Shown in pieces: positions 32,940 through 47,344 of a stretch of 64,000 nucleotides of DNA (position 1 is the first letter of the stretch; every line of letters begins with the position of its first letter). Under the pieces are notes generated by a model. That model saw only the letters and a program-made list of their open reading frames with translations. It did no database searches and was not told the DNA's origin. The position numbers and the translations under genes were made by a program. Source of the stretch: Conus ventricosus (Eukaryota; Mollusca; Gastropoda; Neogastropoda; Conidae); NCBI GenBank assembly GCA_018398815.1, contig CM031628.1, forward strand, positions 10,881,781 through 10,945,780, in the 5' to 3' direction.

Positions 32940-33784
32940 TTAAGTACAAAGAATAGCCTTAATATTCGTGGGAAATACATTCCATTCTGTTTCAAAACTG
33001 TTTGCTGATACTGTCAAGTTCAAGTTGATACATTTTTGTTTTTCTGTAGAAATTTAGCTTTTTGATGTTTACATTCATGCACGTGCAAATGTCATCAGCC
33101 TACTGTACAAGGACAATGGTGCTTGATGAATAGTTTATCAAAAACCTTTCAACATAGATACGATGACTGACCCCTGTGGGATACCCATTCTTGCGAATCT
33201 TAAGGTAGGAAAAGAATTCCAAGACTTGCTTTCGTGTTTCATTCTGTGAAGAAATTCATTTTACATTTTTTTTTTAATTATCAGCATAAAACCCGATATG
33301 TTATTACCATCAAATCCAATATACTTAAATATATACAGGACACTATCAGGCCAAATTGAATATAATTATGCTCATTTAATGTACGCGGACAATCTGGCTT
33401 GTGATTTCTTCTTGCTGGGGACTTGATGTTTTCACTGGGCGGTAAAGTTAAACCTGATGATCAGTAGTTGATCTGCCATCTTGGGATCTGAATTGATTTG
33501 CAGCTATTATGTCGTTATTTTTCTTTTTGCTAACACAGGAGTACATCAGACTGCTCTGAAGAATGTTTCCCGTTTCTTTTCAGATATGGGCGAGTAGTAC
33601 AACTGGTGTTTTTTTTCTTTACTTTTAAGTGTTCAAATTTCTGTGTCTTCATATCGGCAGCAAAATAACATGCTTCCATGTCTGGAACATACACTGGATC
33701 CAGCATGCAGAAATTGCAAACGATTGAATTCACCATATAAAAGGTGATCATAGCACTAAAAACAGCATCTATACAACCTCTCGT

Positions 33785-33785
<1 letters not shown>
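32940..33785. other. Intergenic, no gene seen
   Basis: AT-rich sequence. A short stretch near 33115-33260 may be LINE-derived but is too decayed to support a call. Confidence 0.35.
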
Positions 33786-33787
<2 letters not shown>

Positions 33788-33845
<58 letters not shown>

Positions 33846-33886
33846 TTTCCTAAGCTTATAGGAAGCTGATTGCCGTCAACCTTTGG

Positions 33887-33975
<89 letters not shown>

Positions 33976-34030
33976 TGCGCGCGTGCGTGCGTGCGTGAGT
34001 ACGTGCGCGCGTGCATGCATGCGAGTGTGC

Positions 34031-34106
<76 letters not shown>

Positions 34107-34110
34107 CGTG
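33788..34110. repeat. (GA)n then (GT)n/(GC)n
   Basis: GA at 33788-33843, then about 220 bp of GT with GC-rich interruptions from 33891. Confidence 0.95.
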
Positions 34111-34194
34111 AGTGTTTACAATGATCTCCAATTGCTTATGCATGTCGAAAAGAAAGATGTCATGATTGTGATTTATGTGCATCTAAACAGCATG

Positions 34195-34339
<145 letters not shown>

Positions 34340-34409
34340 GTAGGCAGGAAAAATAGAGGCAGTGATTTATTATTTTCTAATAGGGGCAAAGAACTCAACT
34401 GTTTAATGT

Positions 34410-34461
<52 letters not shown>

Positions 34462-34539
34462 CACACACACACACACGCAGCCACGCACGCACGCACGCAC
34501 GCACGGACGCACGCACGCACGCACGCACGCACGACCGAC

Positions 34540-34586
<47 letters not shown>

Positions 34587-34594
34587 ACACACAC

Positions 34595-34637
<43 letters not shown>

Positions 34638-34668
34638 CCACACACACACAAACACACGCACACACGCA

Positions 34669-34700
<32 letters not shown>

Positions 34701-34706
34701 CACACA
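34410..34706. repeat. (CA)n with (CACG)n variants
   Basis: About 300 bp of CA with GCAC-type interruptions around 34475-34540 and 34655-34690. Confidence 0.95.
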
Positions 34707-34767
34707 TGGTTACTCTCAGTTGCAGTTGTAAATTCTCTTCCTTCTGTTGGCAGACAATGGTATAAAA

Positions 34768-37700
34768 TCACGACCTTTTGGGGGCTTCTAAGGAAAAACA
34801 AAAAACCTTTTTCCCTTAAACAATGCCCCTTTTTTGGTCAATAAACACGGGAAAAGTGGAGTAGGTGCCAGTATGCTCACATTTAAATAAATGGGATCTT
34901 CAGGCTGCGTTGTTCGTTGGTAGTTTTCTGCAGTCCCCAGTTTATGTTTGCCCGTTTTGCTGTCTCGGACACTTTTTCCCAAAACACTTTTAAAATTTTC
35001 TGAAAAAAACTTTACAGTTTGGGTTCCCAAAAGGGAAAAGGGACACTGTCGGGATGGGGATTTAAACCAAGCTCACAACACTTTGTACCCCCGGACCCAC
35101 ATTTTCATTGATGTAGTTTAAGCAAAGTTTCAAAGCAGCGGGGCCCAAAAGTTGCCCGTTTTAAATTTTTTAACCCTCATCCAAATTCTTGTGTCAAAAT
35201 CCGTTTTACTGAACAAAGTGCTCTCAAAAAAATTTCCCTTTGAATTCAAATACAAATCAATGTTTCCCAAAAACCTACACAGACATCAGAAATGGAGGGC
35301 AAAAAATTTGGAATCTCCGCTTTTTTATTGAATACACCAGCTTGTGACTTTTTTGGGTTGAAGATTGTGATTCGAAAGGGTCACGCCCCCTTCTCCCCCC
35401 CCCCAGTTAAACGTAAAAACGAGAGGGTTTTCAGAAAATTGGTTTTGGGGGAGGGAAATGGGGTCGCCCACGCAATGGGTAAGTAGTGTTTTAAAGTGGC
35501 GTGTTGATCAGGGGTTGTCCTTTTTTTTTAACAAACAAAAAGAAAACATCACTTTTTTTCTATGTTTTACCAAACCCGCCAACAAAATCGCCCCTTTTGC
35601 AGAATGGGCCCGTTCTGTTATGTATAACGGGGCACACCCTTTATGAATAATACAAAGATGTTCTTAGAAAGGGTAATATTTTCCACTTGAGTCAATTTTT
35701 TTTCTTTTGTAAGAGGTTCTTTGCTTTTCCACCTAAAAGAAAACGGGCAAAAAAATCCATTTTGACAAAAGCAAAGTGTTTTCTTTTTTGGGATCGAAAA
35801 TGGGTTGCACTGGATACGGTTAAAAGAGAGGGCCCCGATTTTTTTCTTCATTTTGCAACAGTAATAACAAAATTTGGCGAGCATGATAAAAAAGAAAAAA
35901 ATCTCAATTCCTTCGTGTTTTTATGAAAAACCAAGCACCCCATTTTAAAATTTATCCATTTTTTTTTCTCTTGTTCACATTTTCCCTTTTGTTTTAAAAC
36001 TGGTTTTCTAGGGGCCTTTCCCCAAAAAGTTTGTAATGTCCAAAACTGCCAGAATAAAAAGAAGAAAGGTCTATTTTCCCCCCCCGTTTCCCCAAAAAAA
36101 ATGCATTTTAAAAAATTGGGGGGAACCCCCCTTCTTTTTAAAGGGTACATTTTTTGCAATGAATTTTGAGTTTTTCCTTTTTTTGGGAAACCCTTTAAGT
36201 TTTTGCTTTTGTAATTGGGTTTTTTTGTGTTCTGTGAAAAAAAATGTTCCAGTTTTCTTTTTGTTAATTTCATTGTTTTCCCTTTTTTTAAAAAATTTTG
36301 GCACCATTTTGTCACAATTTAGTAATCAAAAATTTTCTTGTTCCCTTTTGTTTTGGGGCAGGTTTTTTTCCCTTTTTTTAAAGTTTTTTAAGGCTTTTTC
36401 GGAAATGAAAAAATAATGCCAGGGGCCCCTTTTAAATTTTAAATTTTTTTTACCACATTTACCATCTGTATAAGTCAGAAAATTTTTTTTTCAAAAATAA
36501 AATTTTTTGTTGAATTCCCTTTTAAAAATAAGGAAAAAAGGGACCATTTTCACGCGCAATGATGTAGGGGTAACGCCTTGTCGATTTCAGTGTTTTTTTA
36601 AAAAGATGGCCAAAGGGTTTTCCCTTTTTAATCTTATCAATTTTAAAACAGGGTTTGCCCAAAGTTTTTATCAGCTCTTTCAAGGGGCACATCTTTCGCG
36701 AAAATTTCCCTTTTTAAAGCTTAAATGTATTTTTTCCAAAAAGCGAAATTTTCATTTAAAAGTCATTGGGGAAAAATTTCCCCAAAAATTTCCCAAAGTT
36801 ATCTAGACAGGGAAACAACGCAGATATTAAAAACCTTTCCCTTTTGTGTATTTTGTAAACAGTTTTCGTATCCAAAAACAGTTTTAGGCCCTTAAAAAAC
36901 TTTTTGATATCAAGTAGGGCCCAAACCTCCTTTTTTTCACTCTTTATTAAATGTCCCTTTTACTGTTTTTGGGCCCGTTTCCTTTCCCCAAAGAAATTTT
37001 TTAAACACATACCTTCAAAATTTTTGAAAAACACTGGGGATTTGGCAAGAGTAACCATGTTTTTTGTTTTTTTGAAAGGGTTAAAAAATTTTCAATTTCA
37101 GCGGGTTTTTTGCCTAGGGGATTTTTAGACCTTTTAATCCAGATGTTTAATAACCTTTTTTTTTTCCCGAACATTTTTTTATTTTAATTCTTTCCTTACA
37201 GTCGTTTTGGTCTACCGAAAAAACCCTACGCCCCAAAATGTTTTAAAATTTGGGGGGATTTCCCAAATTTTCTTTTAAAAAGTGGTTTAAAATTTTTTCT
37301 GGCGACCTTTTTTTACTACCCAAAACGGGTTTTCCTTTTACCCCGGGATTAAACTGTCAAAAATTTCGGAGAAATCACCAGCAAAAAAGGGTTTTTTTCG
37401 GTGGCATTTTTTTCATGCTAAAAAGCCCCCCTTTTTTCAAAACAAAAAGGGGAAAAAAAATGAAACCAAAAAACTGCAACTTATGTTAGGTAGCAAAAGG
37501 CCCCTTGGGATATGAACACCCCCAACATTTTTTATACCAAAAAAAGGGCCCCGCCGCTGATAATATATGCTAGATGATGCGGGTGATGCTTATGTGGGTG
37601 ATGATGTTTATGTTTATGATGATGATGATGAAGAAAAGTTATAATTTTTGATTATCATAATTCAGAATTTGTGCAGGTAATTGCTTCAAATCCTGATTTC

Positions 37701-40700
37701 GTTGGGGTGTGTGTTTGGACCCTCATCTCATATTCAGTTGGGGGGGTTTCCCCATTTCCCCGGGGGATCAAAAATCTAGACAGCTTTCCTTTGTCTCCAT
37801 GTGGGCAAAGTATGTGTTTGCCGGGAGGGGACTTAAGTTCCCACACGTGTGTGGTGGGGTGGTGGGTGTGTGGTTTTGTGTGGTGTGTGTGGGGTGTGGT
37901 GTGGTGTGTGTGTGTGTGTGTGTGTTTTCCCAATATATAAATTTTATATTTTATTTTTTATAATATTGATATTTATAAAATTATATATATATATAAAATA
38001 AATATTTAAAATTTCATGCGTGTGTATAACCCCCACACAAACAGCCAAACTGGGGGGCTCTTCCAAAAGTATTTCTGTGCGCGCAATTTGTTATTTTATG
38101 CTTTGCACGGGAATCATGGCCCCTTTTTGTGGGGGAATTGAAAAAACTTTTCAAGAAAAGGGGTCAAAACCCGGTTAACTCTGGGGGGAAAAACCTTTCC
38201 CAAAAATCACAACGACCTAGAAGAAATTTTGAAAACGCAAACCCGAATCCCCCAGGATCATGGCTCCCTTCCCTCCACTATTCTACAGTACAGATGCCCC
38301 CCGATAGCTTTAAGACTTTGAAAACTTTTCCCTTTATGCCTTTTAGGGGGACAGACAGAGGACAAACAGGGCAGACAGGCCCGACTATAAACAGACAGGA
38401 TAGACATGTATATACCTATCCATACACAGTGATCAGAAAGGGTTTTGGGGGAGGGGAGTATTTTGATGTGCCCCAAAAGACGGGCACTGCAAGGGGCAAT
38501 GGTTAAAAGATTGAGTGCCAGGTTAAACATACTGTTCCCCACGACACTTTAAAGGTGAAAAAAGCGTAAAGGTTTAGAAAATTTTTAGTGCGGTCCCCTA
38601 AAAAGGCATATCAGGAGACAAAGATTAAAGGTCAGAGGATTGCACGTGCGGGGGCTAAATGCTGTTCCCTCAGGGCGCATGAAGAAGACAGAGGAAAAGG
38701 TTTTCAGAGTTGCAAGTGGGGGACACCCCTGGTTTTTATAGGGGGGAAAACAGGGAAAAAAACAAAGATCTGGGGAGTTGCAAATGCAGGTCCTACGCTG
38801 GGTTTCCCAAAACCCAAAGCATACAGAGGACAGAGGCAGTGTTTAAAGAGTTGCATGTGCACCAAAAGGACAGAACTTTAACCCCCAAAATTAAACATGT
38901 CCTAATCGTTCGATAAAACACGGGAAAAAAAAGAAAGAAAAAATAATAATAACATATTTAAAAACATGAATAACAACAACAACAACAACAAAACAAAAAC
39001 GCCAGCGCAACGCAACAACGCGACGACTGCGATGACGACGAGCGTGATGATAATGATAATTGTGAGGATGTGATGTTGATGTGTTGATGATGGGGTGATG
39101 TTGATAAAGAAGAGATTGACCCCATCTACTTATTGACAGTCCGCCCCCAATGAGCCCCAAAAATTTTTGAATTAAACAAGCCGAGGGGTTTACCCCCGTA
39201 TATTGTTCCACCCTTCCCCACATTTAAAAGGGGATTGATTTTTTTTTTAAAGGGAGAAGGATGAAAAATCACTGTGAAGCTCTTCCAGTCGTCTTTCAAG
39301 AGAGAGAGGAGGAGAAGAGGGGAGAAGAGAGGGAGAGAGGAGAGAGAGAGAACAGAAGGCGGATTTTATTCGTTAGGCCAGGGCCCCTTTTCTGAAGGGG
39401 GTACATTCATGGACTTACACTCCCTGTACCATCGTAAAAAGGCGCCCTCCAAGGGTGGTCGGAAAGCTCTAAATGGGGTTTAAAGAAGTGTTCTCTGGGT
39501 CCCCCCCGCACTTTCGGGTGTTTCTTTTTCTTTTTGCCAAAAGAGGCTGCCCCTGGAAAAAGGCCCAGTGAGGTGAGGAAAGACCCACTGACCACGGGGA
39601 AAAGTCCTGTGCGGGGAAAAAGACCAACTTTGGTTTCTCTTGGGGACTTAAGACCGTATGGGAAAGTTTTGGTGGGGTCTGGGGGGCCTGTCTTCATCTG
39701 TCCGTGGGCAGGGGGGGGTTGGGTTGGGGGGTGTGCTCGACAGGGAGGGGTGGTTTTTTTGCCGGTGGGTCGCGGGCATGAATACAGGCTGGTACACCCA
39801 GGGGGATGCTCTTTAAGGCTTTAGATTTAAATCTGTAGTTGATTTACCTTGTTCGGAGCATTTTGTCCCTTGATATTTAATGGAGTGTCCTGGCGTCCCT
39901 GTCCCATCGAAAACACAGTGCGCCCCCAAGGGTGGTAAGGACTGTTTAAAATGCGGTGAAGACATGCTTCTCTGGTCTCCCCGCACCTCGGGTGTTTCTT
40001 TTTTTTTTTTTTTTTCTTCTGGACAATACACTTTTGAAAAAACAATGAATAATTAGACAATTACTAACACGCAGGGAAGTGGCTTAAACCCTTTGACTGG
40101 GTAATTAAGAATATTTAAACGAGTAGTACAGACGTCTTTTAAATGATGTATAAAAAAATCTGGCAACATTCTTTAATTTTTTTTTTCGTTCCGATTTGCC
40201 TTGAGCAATACAACTTTAAACAGAAAGGGGTTTTTTAGATATTGGGGGGGGGGGGGGGGGGGGGGGGGGTCCAGGTTCATGAAAACCCCTGGATACCTTT
40301 CCCTAGGTTGTGTGGCTGTTCTGAACCATTCAATCCCCTTTTGCTCAAAAAGATTGTCGGCGAAAGAAAAACCCTGGGGACCCCTTTTTGAAAAGAGAAG
40401 GGTTCGCGCTTCCCTCGTGGATGACTTGGCAGGTGGATCTTTGTTATTTGTTGGGATGGTGCCCAAATTTGGGGAAAGCCGTAGTAGTAACAGTTTCCAG
40501 TGACGTTCGGTCGACTTTTTCAAACCCCCTCCGGGGTAACAAAATTGTGTCTGGGGGTCTGCCACTTAGGGGATGCCGTGATGATCCGCAAGTCGCAATA
40601 TGGTCCGTACATGATCTATTTTGGCAAAAACCCTCCCGTTCTTCCTGAAGTTCTGGCAAAGGCGGTTTTAAATCTCTTGGATGATTCTTGTCAATACTTT

Positions 40701-42480
40701 CCTGGGAGGGACAGCGCACGTTTTCCTCTCCAGTTGTTGCAGGATGACAGGTCCCCTTTTTCAGCGCTTTAAAAGGGTCCCTTTTCTTCAGTTTTGGCAC
40801 CTCTCCCGTTCCCCGTTTTGTTGGAGTGGGGTAGATCTCAGTCGAGGGTTTGGATGTCTGCCTTAGTACTTCGAGGGTTGCCGTCAGGCCTGTGCTTGCC
40901 CCGACTTGGGGCTTGTAGCTTTTGGGGATTTCTGTCTTTGGGTTTGGGGGGGTTTGGTATTGTTTCAAGGGCTCTGGTTTGGGGGGGGGATGTCGCGGTG
41001 TGTGGGGGTGTCTGTTGAGTATTTTCCTTGGTGCTCGGCCCATCTTTCTCTCTGGTTTTCTTCGCCTGAGATGGTTTTTGTTCTTGCCTTGTGGGGGATG
41101 GGATTTTAGGTCTTACAGGAGGGTTTGGTGATTTGTATTGTCTCTTTATGTTTCTTTGGCCCGCGCAGTCTTGTTTTTTCGTAGTCTCGATAAATTTCTT
41201 TGTTTTTCTTGCACTTCTTTTCACTTGTTGGTTTATTCCCCCGTAGCGGGTTTTTTGTTCTTGCTTCTCTTCTTTTCTTGTGTTGGTGTCTTGTTTTAGA
41301 TGTTTTCGTCTGGATCATGTCATGTCTCCTTGTAAAAAATTTTTTTATGTTTCCTTGTCTTTTTCCCCAGGGGTGTTTGATGTTGCCTTTCCGACTCTGC
41401 AGATGTGCCATTGCTTTCTACTGTTTCCCCGGCATAGGGGGGGCGCACTGAATTGTTTTGGCTCTCCTTTAATTATTTGCTTTCTCTTTCTCTTTTAGGG
41501 TGTCATTAAAAATTGTACGATGGTCTTCCCGCCTGGTAGTGTAGCTTTTGTTTGGTCTTGGTTTGCCCCCAACCGATGGTGATTTTTGAGCTGGTCCACC
41601 CGCGCCTCGCCCCGGGGCGTCAGCGGGATCCCCCTCCCCTTTCTGACGATGGTAAAGTGGGCAATCGGTTCTGGTCTTGCCGTTGGGGGAAAACCATGTG
41701 GGCTTGTAAAGGTTTGTGGGGAAATAGAGTTCACCAAAACCGGTCGTTGAGGGACGGAACTTGTGAAAAGGTTCATTTTCATTTTGGGCTCCAACCCGTG
41801 TTATCATGATGAGTTTTTCTGTCTGGTTGTCTGATCCACTTTTGCATTCACGTCTCCCTGAGGTCTTCAAGTCTTCCCCTTTTGTTTTGGGCTAGGGTTG
41901 CTTCGATTTGCCTTTTAAATTTTTCTTTGCCTTTTTCTGCCCCTGTTTTGCAGCGTAAGAATGTGGATTATGACTTTCCCGCTCTTTGAGTTGAATCTTT
42001 CAGTGGGATCCTTTGGGGCACGTTCCCCGGCAGCAGGCTCGCGTTTCTGGGTGAAAATCGGCACTCCCGATGTTTTGGCGGCCCTTTTTCCGCCGATTGA
42101 TGATGGTGTCTCCGCCATAAATTTTCCGTATGTCCCGTTCCCGTCCTCTTGCCTGCAAAGGCCAAATATCTTCGTTGTATCTTGCATTCTTATTTTTGGA
42201 GCACTTTTTCCGGTTATTTCAGGGTTCTGATGTTCCAGGTCCCTATTCCCGGGTTTTGGGGTTTTTGGGCGTCAGAAGGTAGTCGGCGACTGGCTTCCAA
42301 AGGCTTTCACCAGTTTAGTCTGGGCTCTACCGAGGGGTCTTCATCACCATGTTTTTTTAGATTTTGTCGTTTCGGGTTTTGTACGGCTAGTTTTTTCGGA
42401 TGGGTTTTTTAGCCCAATTCAAACCCCCCCAAACCGGAGGGCCCGGAGTGTATTCGTTGGGGCTCTTTTTTGCCTGTCTG
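34768..42480. other. Homopolymer-inflated, probably low-quality sequence
   Basis: For about 7.7 kb, runs of three to eight identical bases follow one another (strings such as GGGGAAAAATTTCCCC at 36770-36785), unlike sequence on either side. No credible gene was found. Open frames are rich in Phe, Lys, Gly and Pro as expected from inflated runs. Some minus-strand readings between about 40440 and 42190 look mildly protein-like but match no family I recognise. The pattern fits a consensus from noisy reads or gap filling. Confidence 0.7.
39420..40020. repeat. Two diverged direct copies of a ~120-bp repeat
   Basis: 39420-39540 and 39895-40020 share the order CCATCG ... GCGCCC ... AAGGGTGGT ... 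TTCTCTGG ... CGGGTGTTTCTTTTTC. The homopolymer noise makes exact ends uncertain. Confidence 0.55.
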
Positions 42481-42599
42481 GCCTGGGTGGCCCCACCAGG
42501 GGACGGATCTCCCCCAGCAAAGCTCTCAGGGTCATAGAGACACGCAAGCCCCTCAACCACAACAAGGTTGCACACTCTGAGAAGACCCAGCTACAAAAA

Positions 42600-45130
42600 G
42601 ATACAAAAAATCTCGAATGTCAGGCGCCCAACCTTTCTGAACTTTTAATTATAAGATAAGCAACATTTTACACGCCTTATATTGTAATCGTTTCTCATCC
42701 ATACGCAGAATTTTCAACCAGTAACTAATACATCGCAAATAGGAGTTGACATACATAGGATTTTGACCTGTATCCCCATATCCAAAATTATTTAGCGTTT
42801 TAGGTTGCAATCCCAAGAATCTTTTTAAAGAAACAGGTGAACTTTTTCTATTTCAGAACAGCTTTATCCATACCCCATAACTCTGCTCCAAAGTTAGCAA
42901 TTGGTTCGACCTGCGCATCAAAACGTTTAAGTAATACAACCAAAGAGTTGTTATTAAGCATATACAATTTTCTCAATATACATAGTACCGCATGTTTTGC
43001 TCTGCTCCAAAGTCCTGACAGGCAGGTGAAAAACTAAGATGGGTAGTGAAATAGATGCCAAGATGTTTGTAACAATTCACAACTTCCATTGCCTCGCCAT
43101 TTAAAAACCATCTCTCCCTTGCTGCCAGGTATCCAACGTTTCGAAAAACTATGATGCGGCTCTTTTCCATACTTATATCTTAAGTTGAAGCCTTGCAGCT
43201 GTACTATGGAGGTCATTCAACTGGGTTTGGAGTTCTACAAAGCAATATCGTCAGCTAGTAACACGATAAATAATCCGAAGATTTCAGGCGACAATGTGGC
43301 TCCATAATGTCCCTTTTCAATTATTTCTGAGGCCAATTCATTTATGAATGAAGAAAAAAAATTCAGGACTACAGGCATTTCCCTGTTTCACACCTTGTGC
43401 GCACAAATACAGTCTGTAAGTTCATTGCCAGATCTTACTTTTGCTTTCACATTAGAATATATGCTTTTTTCTACACTGACACAGCTTCCCTTTAACACCA
43501 TTCTTTTGAAGAACTGGCCTTAAAAGTTTCATTGAAATGGAATCCAAGGCATTCTCAAAATCAATAAACGCAACATAGAATTTACGATTTAATGAAAGTG
43601 CTTCTATATAATTGTTAATAATGCAAACATGTGGTCCACTGTAGAGTATCCTTTCTTAAAACTAGCCTGATATTCGTCAGTGGTATTGTACTGTTCTACC
43701 CACATCTGCAACCTGTAGTTTATAATAGAACTATGTAGCTTGCTGCCAATGTCACAAAGTGACACTCCTCTGTAGTTGCCAGGATCGTTAACATTTCCTT
43801 TTTGTAAACAATGGCACCATGATCGATTCCATCCAGCCCTCAGAATATATTCCTCTGTCAAAACGAGCATTGAAAAATTTAACAAGGAACTCGACAATAA
43901 TCTCGGCACCATTTTCAAACATTTCTCCAATCAAACCATCTGGACCAGCAGATTTGTCGTTTTTCAACTTCTTTACAGCTACTATAACTTCATTTTTGGA
44001 GATTGGGTCATTCAGAAAACTAATTTCATCTGGGCTTTCCAAATAATTTACCGTTTTTGTTTCTGTTGTACTGCCAGCATCTTTTTCAAGGAGCTTTTGG
44101 ATATGCTTACGCCACTCGTTAACAGAAATCGCAATATGTGTGCGAGACTCCTTGAATGACAACCCTATGTACATTATGCGAAAAAGTCATTGGTATCATT
44201 CACGGAATTTTTCCTTCTTAAGTAACAGCTTTTCATAATTCATTCTCTTCGTGATTTAAATAAATGACCTGTCAGTGACATCCAATGTTCCGTGAAAGAT
44301 TCTTAGGAGCTTTCTGGCAAAAAAAAATTAGCTACTTAGTATTCTAGATCAAACTATACATCGTTACGTGTTCTTTTATCAATTCTGATCCTTGTTTTCA
44401 TACACTCTGCTTTTTCATACAGTTGTGAAACGTATTCAATGCCAAGTAAATATCCACATGTATGAGGTCAGTTGCTGCTTATAGTAAAGATTTATTACCT
44501 TCATTGTTCATCAGCGCATGAAACATGTAAACTTACAAAAATTGCAATTTTTATTTTTACCCTATGAAGTGTATCGTCCTGGTAAAAATTCACATGGAAT
44601 TCCGACAGCAAATAAACGGACTAAATGTACTTACAGACAACATGATGACATAATACATACACGCAGATCTACAGAGGCCAGAAAACAATCATTTACACTA
44701 TTACCTGCGTCAGAAACGTATGTGAAACGACCTTGGCAGTCACCATTTCATACTCCGTTTAAAATGCATAGTTCTTGAGCTGTGCACATGCCTAGTAAAC
44801 ACTTACCATATCTATTGAATACTTTGTCACCAGACTCCCTTTTAACACGAAAAGAATAACTTTTAAAAAAGTACAATCAACAGTGCTATTAGCACCTGTA
44901 TTGTGACTATTATGAGAGGTTCAGCTGTTAAGGTCTCCGCTTAAAAGAATATACATATTAGGAAATTCAAAGACCTTATCTGTGAGAATATCTTCCAATG
45001 CACGCATACCATTATCAACATCAATATATGAGTAATATGGTGAATTTTCCGGGAGTACATGTACAGACATACAAAACATATTTCTTCAAATTAAGTAGAC
45101 TGCTAGAAATTACAAACATAATAACATTGT
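42600..45130 (-). pseudogene. LINE ORF2 remnant: endonuclease, RT and C-terminal region
   Basis: Minus-strand retrotransposon. Around 45070-44930: YYSYIDVDNGMRALEDI and MYILLSGDLNS, the endonuclease GDLN block. From 44174: VAVKKLKNDKSAGPDGLIGE, then GNYRGVSLCDIGSKLHSSII and EYQASFKKGYSTVDHMFAL, RT blocks 1-3. From 43170: SRIIVFRNVGYLAARERWF and YKHLGIYFTTHLSFSPA, the thumb. Downstream to about 42640: RFLGLQPKTL, VNSYLRCINYWLKILRM. The YADD-box stretch lies in a region of stops (about 43260-43500). Many frame changes; clearly inactive. Confidence 0.8.
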
Positions 45131-45134
45131 TGTA

Positions 45135-46300
45135 ATCAACATCAATTGCTTTAATATATTGCAAAAGTTTTTTTTAATGAGACAAATTATCCCCCTTATC
45201 GTCTCCCTTGATGTGTAAATTGTATAGCAGGTTTACGGAAAATTTCATCGGTATGAAAAGAAAAGGTTGTAAATAATCATCGAAAGTTTCAACAAGACAT
45301 TAGTCAAACGATGTTATGTAAGAGAGAGAAAGTGGTGATCGTCAGTTTTCGACAACAACCCATTGGCATTCCAATGTAAAAATGACAAACGATTTCCATC
45401 CACACACACGTTATTCCTTTCTTCTCTTGTATGTAATCTTCCCCTGCTGTGTACAGTTCTCACTACCACTCTCAAAATACACATCAACACCACTGGTGGA
45501 AGACAACGTGTTCACACTATCCTCGTGCACACGATCAGGAGCTGGCATAGCTGCAGTGTCATCTTCTGGCACATGCTCACGAGGAACAACGCCACTTGGC
45601 ATGGATACATTCTGTCAGAACTAGAGGAAAACAGTGATACTATTTTGTTGTTGTTGTTGTTTGTTTGTTTGTTCCCTCTGTGTTATGTACAACTTCATTT
45701 ACAAGATCTTTTCTTGACATAACAACGTATACCATTATTTATGTATGCTAGGCCGGCCGTATTCCTAGTATATTGGTTTTAAGTTTTGTTGATGATCCAA
45801 CACAAATTTTCTTCCAATCTATAATCAGATGGTCAAAAATCATTGCTCCCTTCTTATTTTCTTTTCTGGCTGTCTTTGGATGAGGAACAAGTTTATGTAA
45901 ATGTATAGCAAGTTTCCGTCGATTCCCCTAACCCGTGTGGAGAAATCTTCCCCAAAGAATATGTTGCTGCCTCTAAGGTTACTTCTCTTACTGTTTCTTT
46001 CCTTGTCTTTAAAAAGTGTACACGGCCCAATTTATTAGGGGGATCTTTCTATTTGTTGAGTCTGTGGAGTCGGTCAAAGTCAATGTCCTGTGTCAGGTCC
46101 GGGTTTGTCTGTCAGCGCAATCTCTAATTACACCATCACATTGCTCTTTAGTTTCATGTTTCCTGTCGCGGGATGCCATAAAAGATGCTATTGTTTCTTT
46201 TGAACCGTCCCTCTAAGTTGTCAGCCTTCATTTCTAAGTTATCTACCTTTCCCATAGTCTTTCGTTTTGTTCTTTCGGAGTTTGTTTTCATTTCTTAAAT
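45135..46300. other. Intergenic, no gene seen
   Basis: No supported coding region. A T/G-rich triplet patch lies near 45640-45672. Confidence 0.4.

Positions 46301-46303
<3 letters not shown>

Positions 46304-46372
<69 letters not shown>
46304..46372. repeat. (CT)n microsatellite
   Basis: About 34 CT units followed by a GA-rich patch, partly self-complementary. Confidence 0.95.
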
Positions 46373-46374
<2 letters not shown>

Positions 46375-46549
46375 GAGAGAGAGTGAGAGAGAAGAGAGAG
46401 AGATGGGGAGATGAGTCGGATGTTTTATTCATATAGGTATAGGCCCTTATGAAGGGGTGGGTGAATTATATATCAACCCAAACAAATTCTCATAACTCTA
46501 TGCATATCAAACACAATTAATTTAGAAGATCAAGAGGTAGCTAAATTTG

Positions 46550-47000
46550 AATGCCTTGTGCAAAAACACGGACAACTTTTGAACAACGTCTGCTGAGGTT
46601 GATGCATTTTTGTATGGTCAATTTAAATTAGGATAGGCTGTCTATGAAATGTTGGCTGAATGAATTCAGATCTAATTTTTTCTTAGAACTGGACAGCAAA
46701 GAACAAAATGAATTTGATTTTCTTCAGAATCTTTACAAAGCGGACACAGCAGTCATTGTCATCAACAGTGGCTTTGTATCTTAACTTATGAACTGCCAGT
46801 TCTGATATTCCAAATCTGAATTTGGTCATGACTTGCTTTAAGTGTCTGTTTAATTTTCCAAAGTTAAGTCAGTTTCAAATCGTGAAAATTCCAAACATGT
46901 CTAAGCATTGAAATCAAACCTTTCACTACAGTGCACATGATTTGACCATTTTTGTCAAGAGCAGTCAATAAATTGTTGCCAAAAGCAACATATGATTGCT
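46550..47000 (-). pseudogene. LINE C-terminal zinc-knuckle fragment
   Basis: Minus-strand reading KQVMTKFRFGISELAVHKLR followed by Cys pairs and KIKFILFFA, matching the LINE ORF2 end (FRxGxSxIxxHxxRY ... CPLCKxxKEDExHFxL) with degraded Cys positions. Likely the tail of the RT remnant at 47580-48600, separated by microsatellites and a fold-back. Confidence 0.55.
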
Positions 47001-47204
47001 CAACATGGCCAACACCTTGATTTACCTACACACAAACCAAAACGACAAATACGTACTTTTCTTATTCAGTAGGTGTTTTTTGTTGTTGTTGTTGTTGTTT
47101 TTCCGATAGCATCCAGATCATAAATATGTTGTAAGGGTTTGCGAGGTAATCTGTGATCCTCCATGTGGAGTAACTCAGCCAATAACGGATGCATTTAACT
47201 GCTG

Positions 47205-47295
<91 letters not shown>

Positions 47296-47302
47296 TATAT
47301 AA

Positions 47303-47344
<42 letters not shown>

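Noticed and set aside
40500..40772. Segment with a 'SQYGPYMIYFGKNPPVLPE' string recalling a topoisomerase finger
   Set aside because: One short match in low-quality sequence without Cys residues or neighbouring domain.
35292..42575. Numerous ORFs rich in Phe, Lys, Gly or Pro
   Set aside because: They lie in the homopolymer-inflated block and match no family; run-length errors make frames meaningless.
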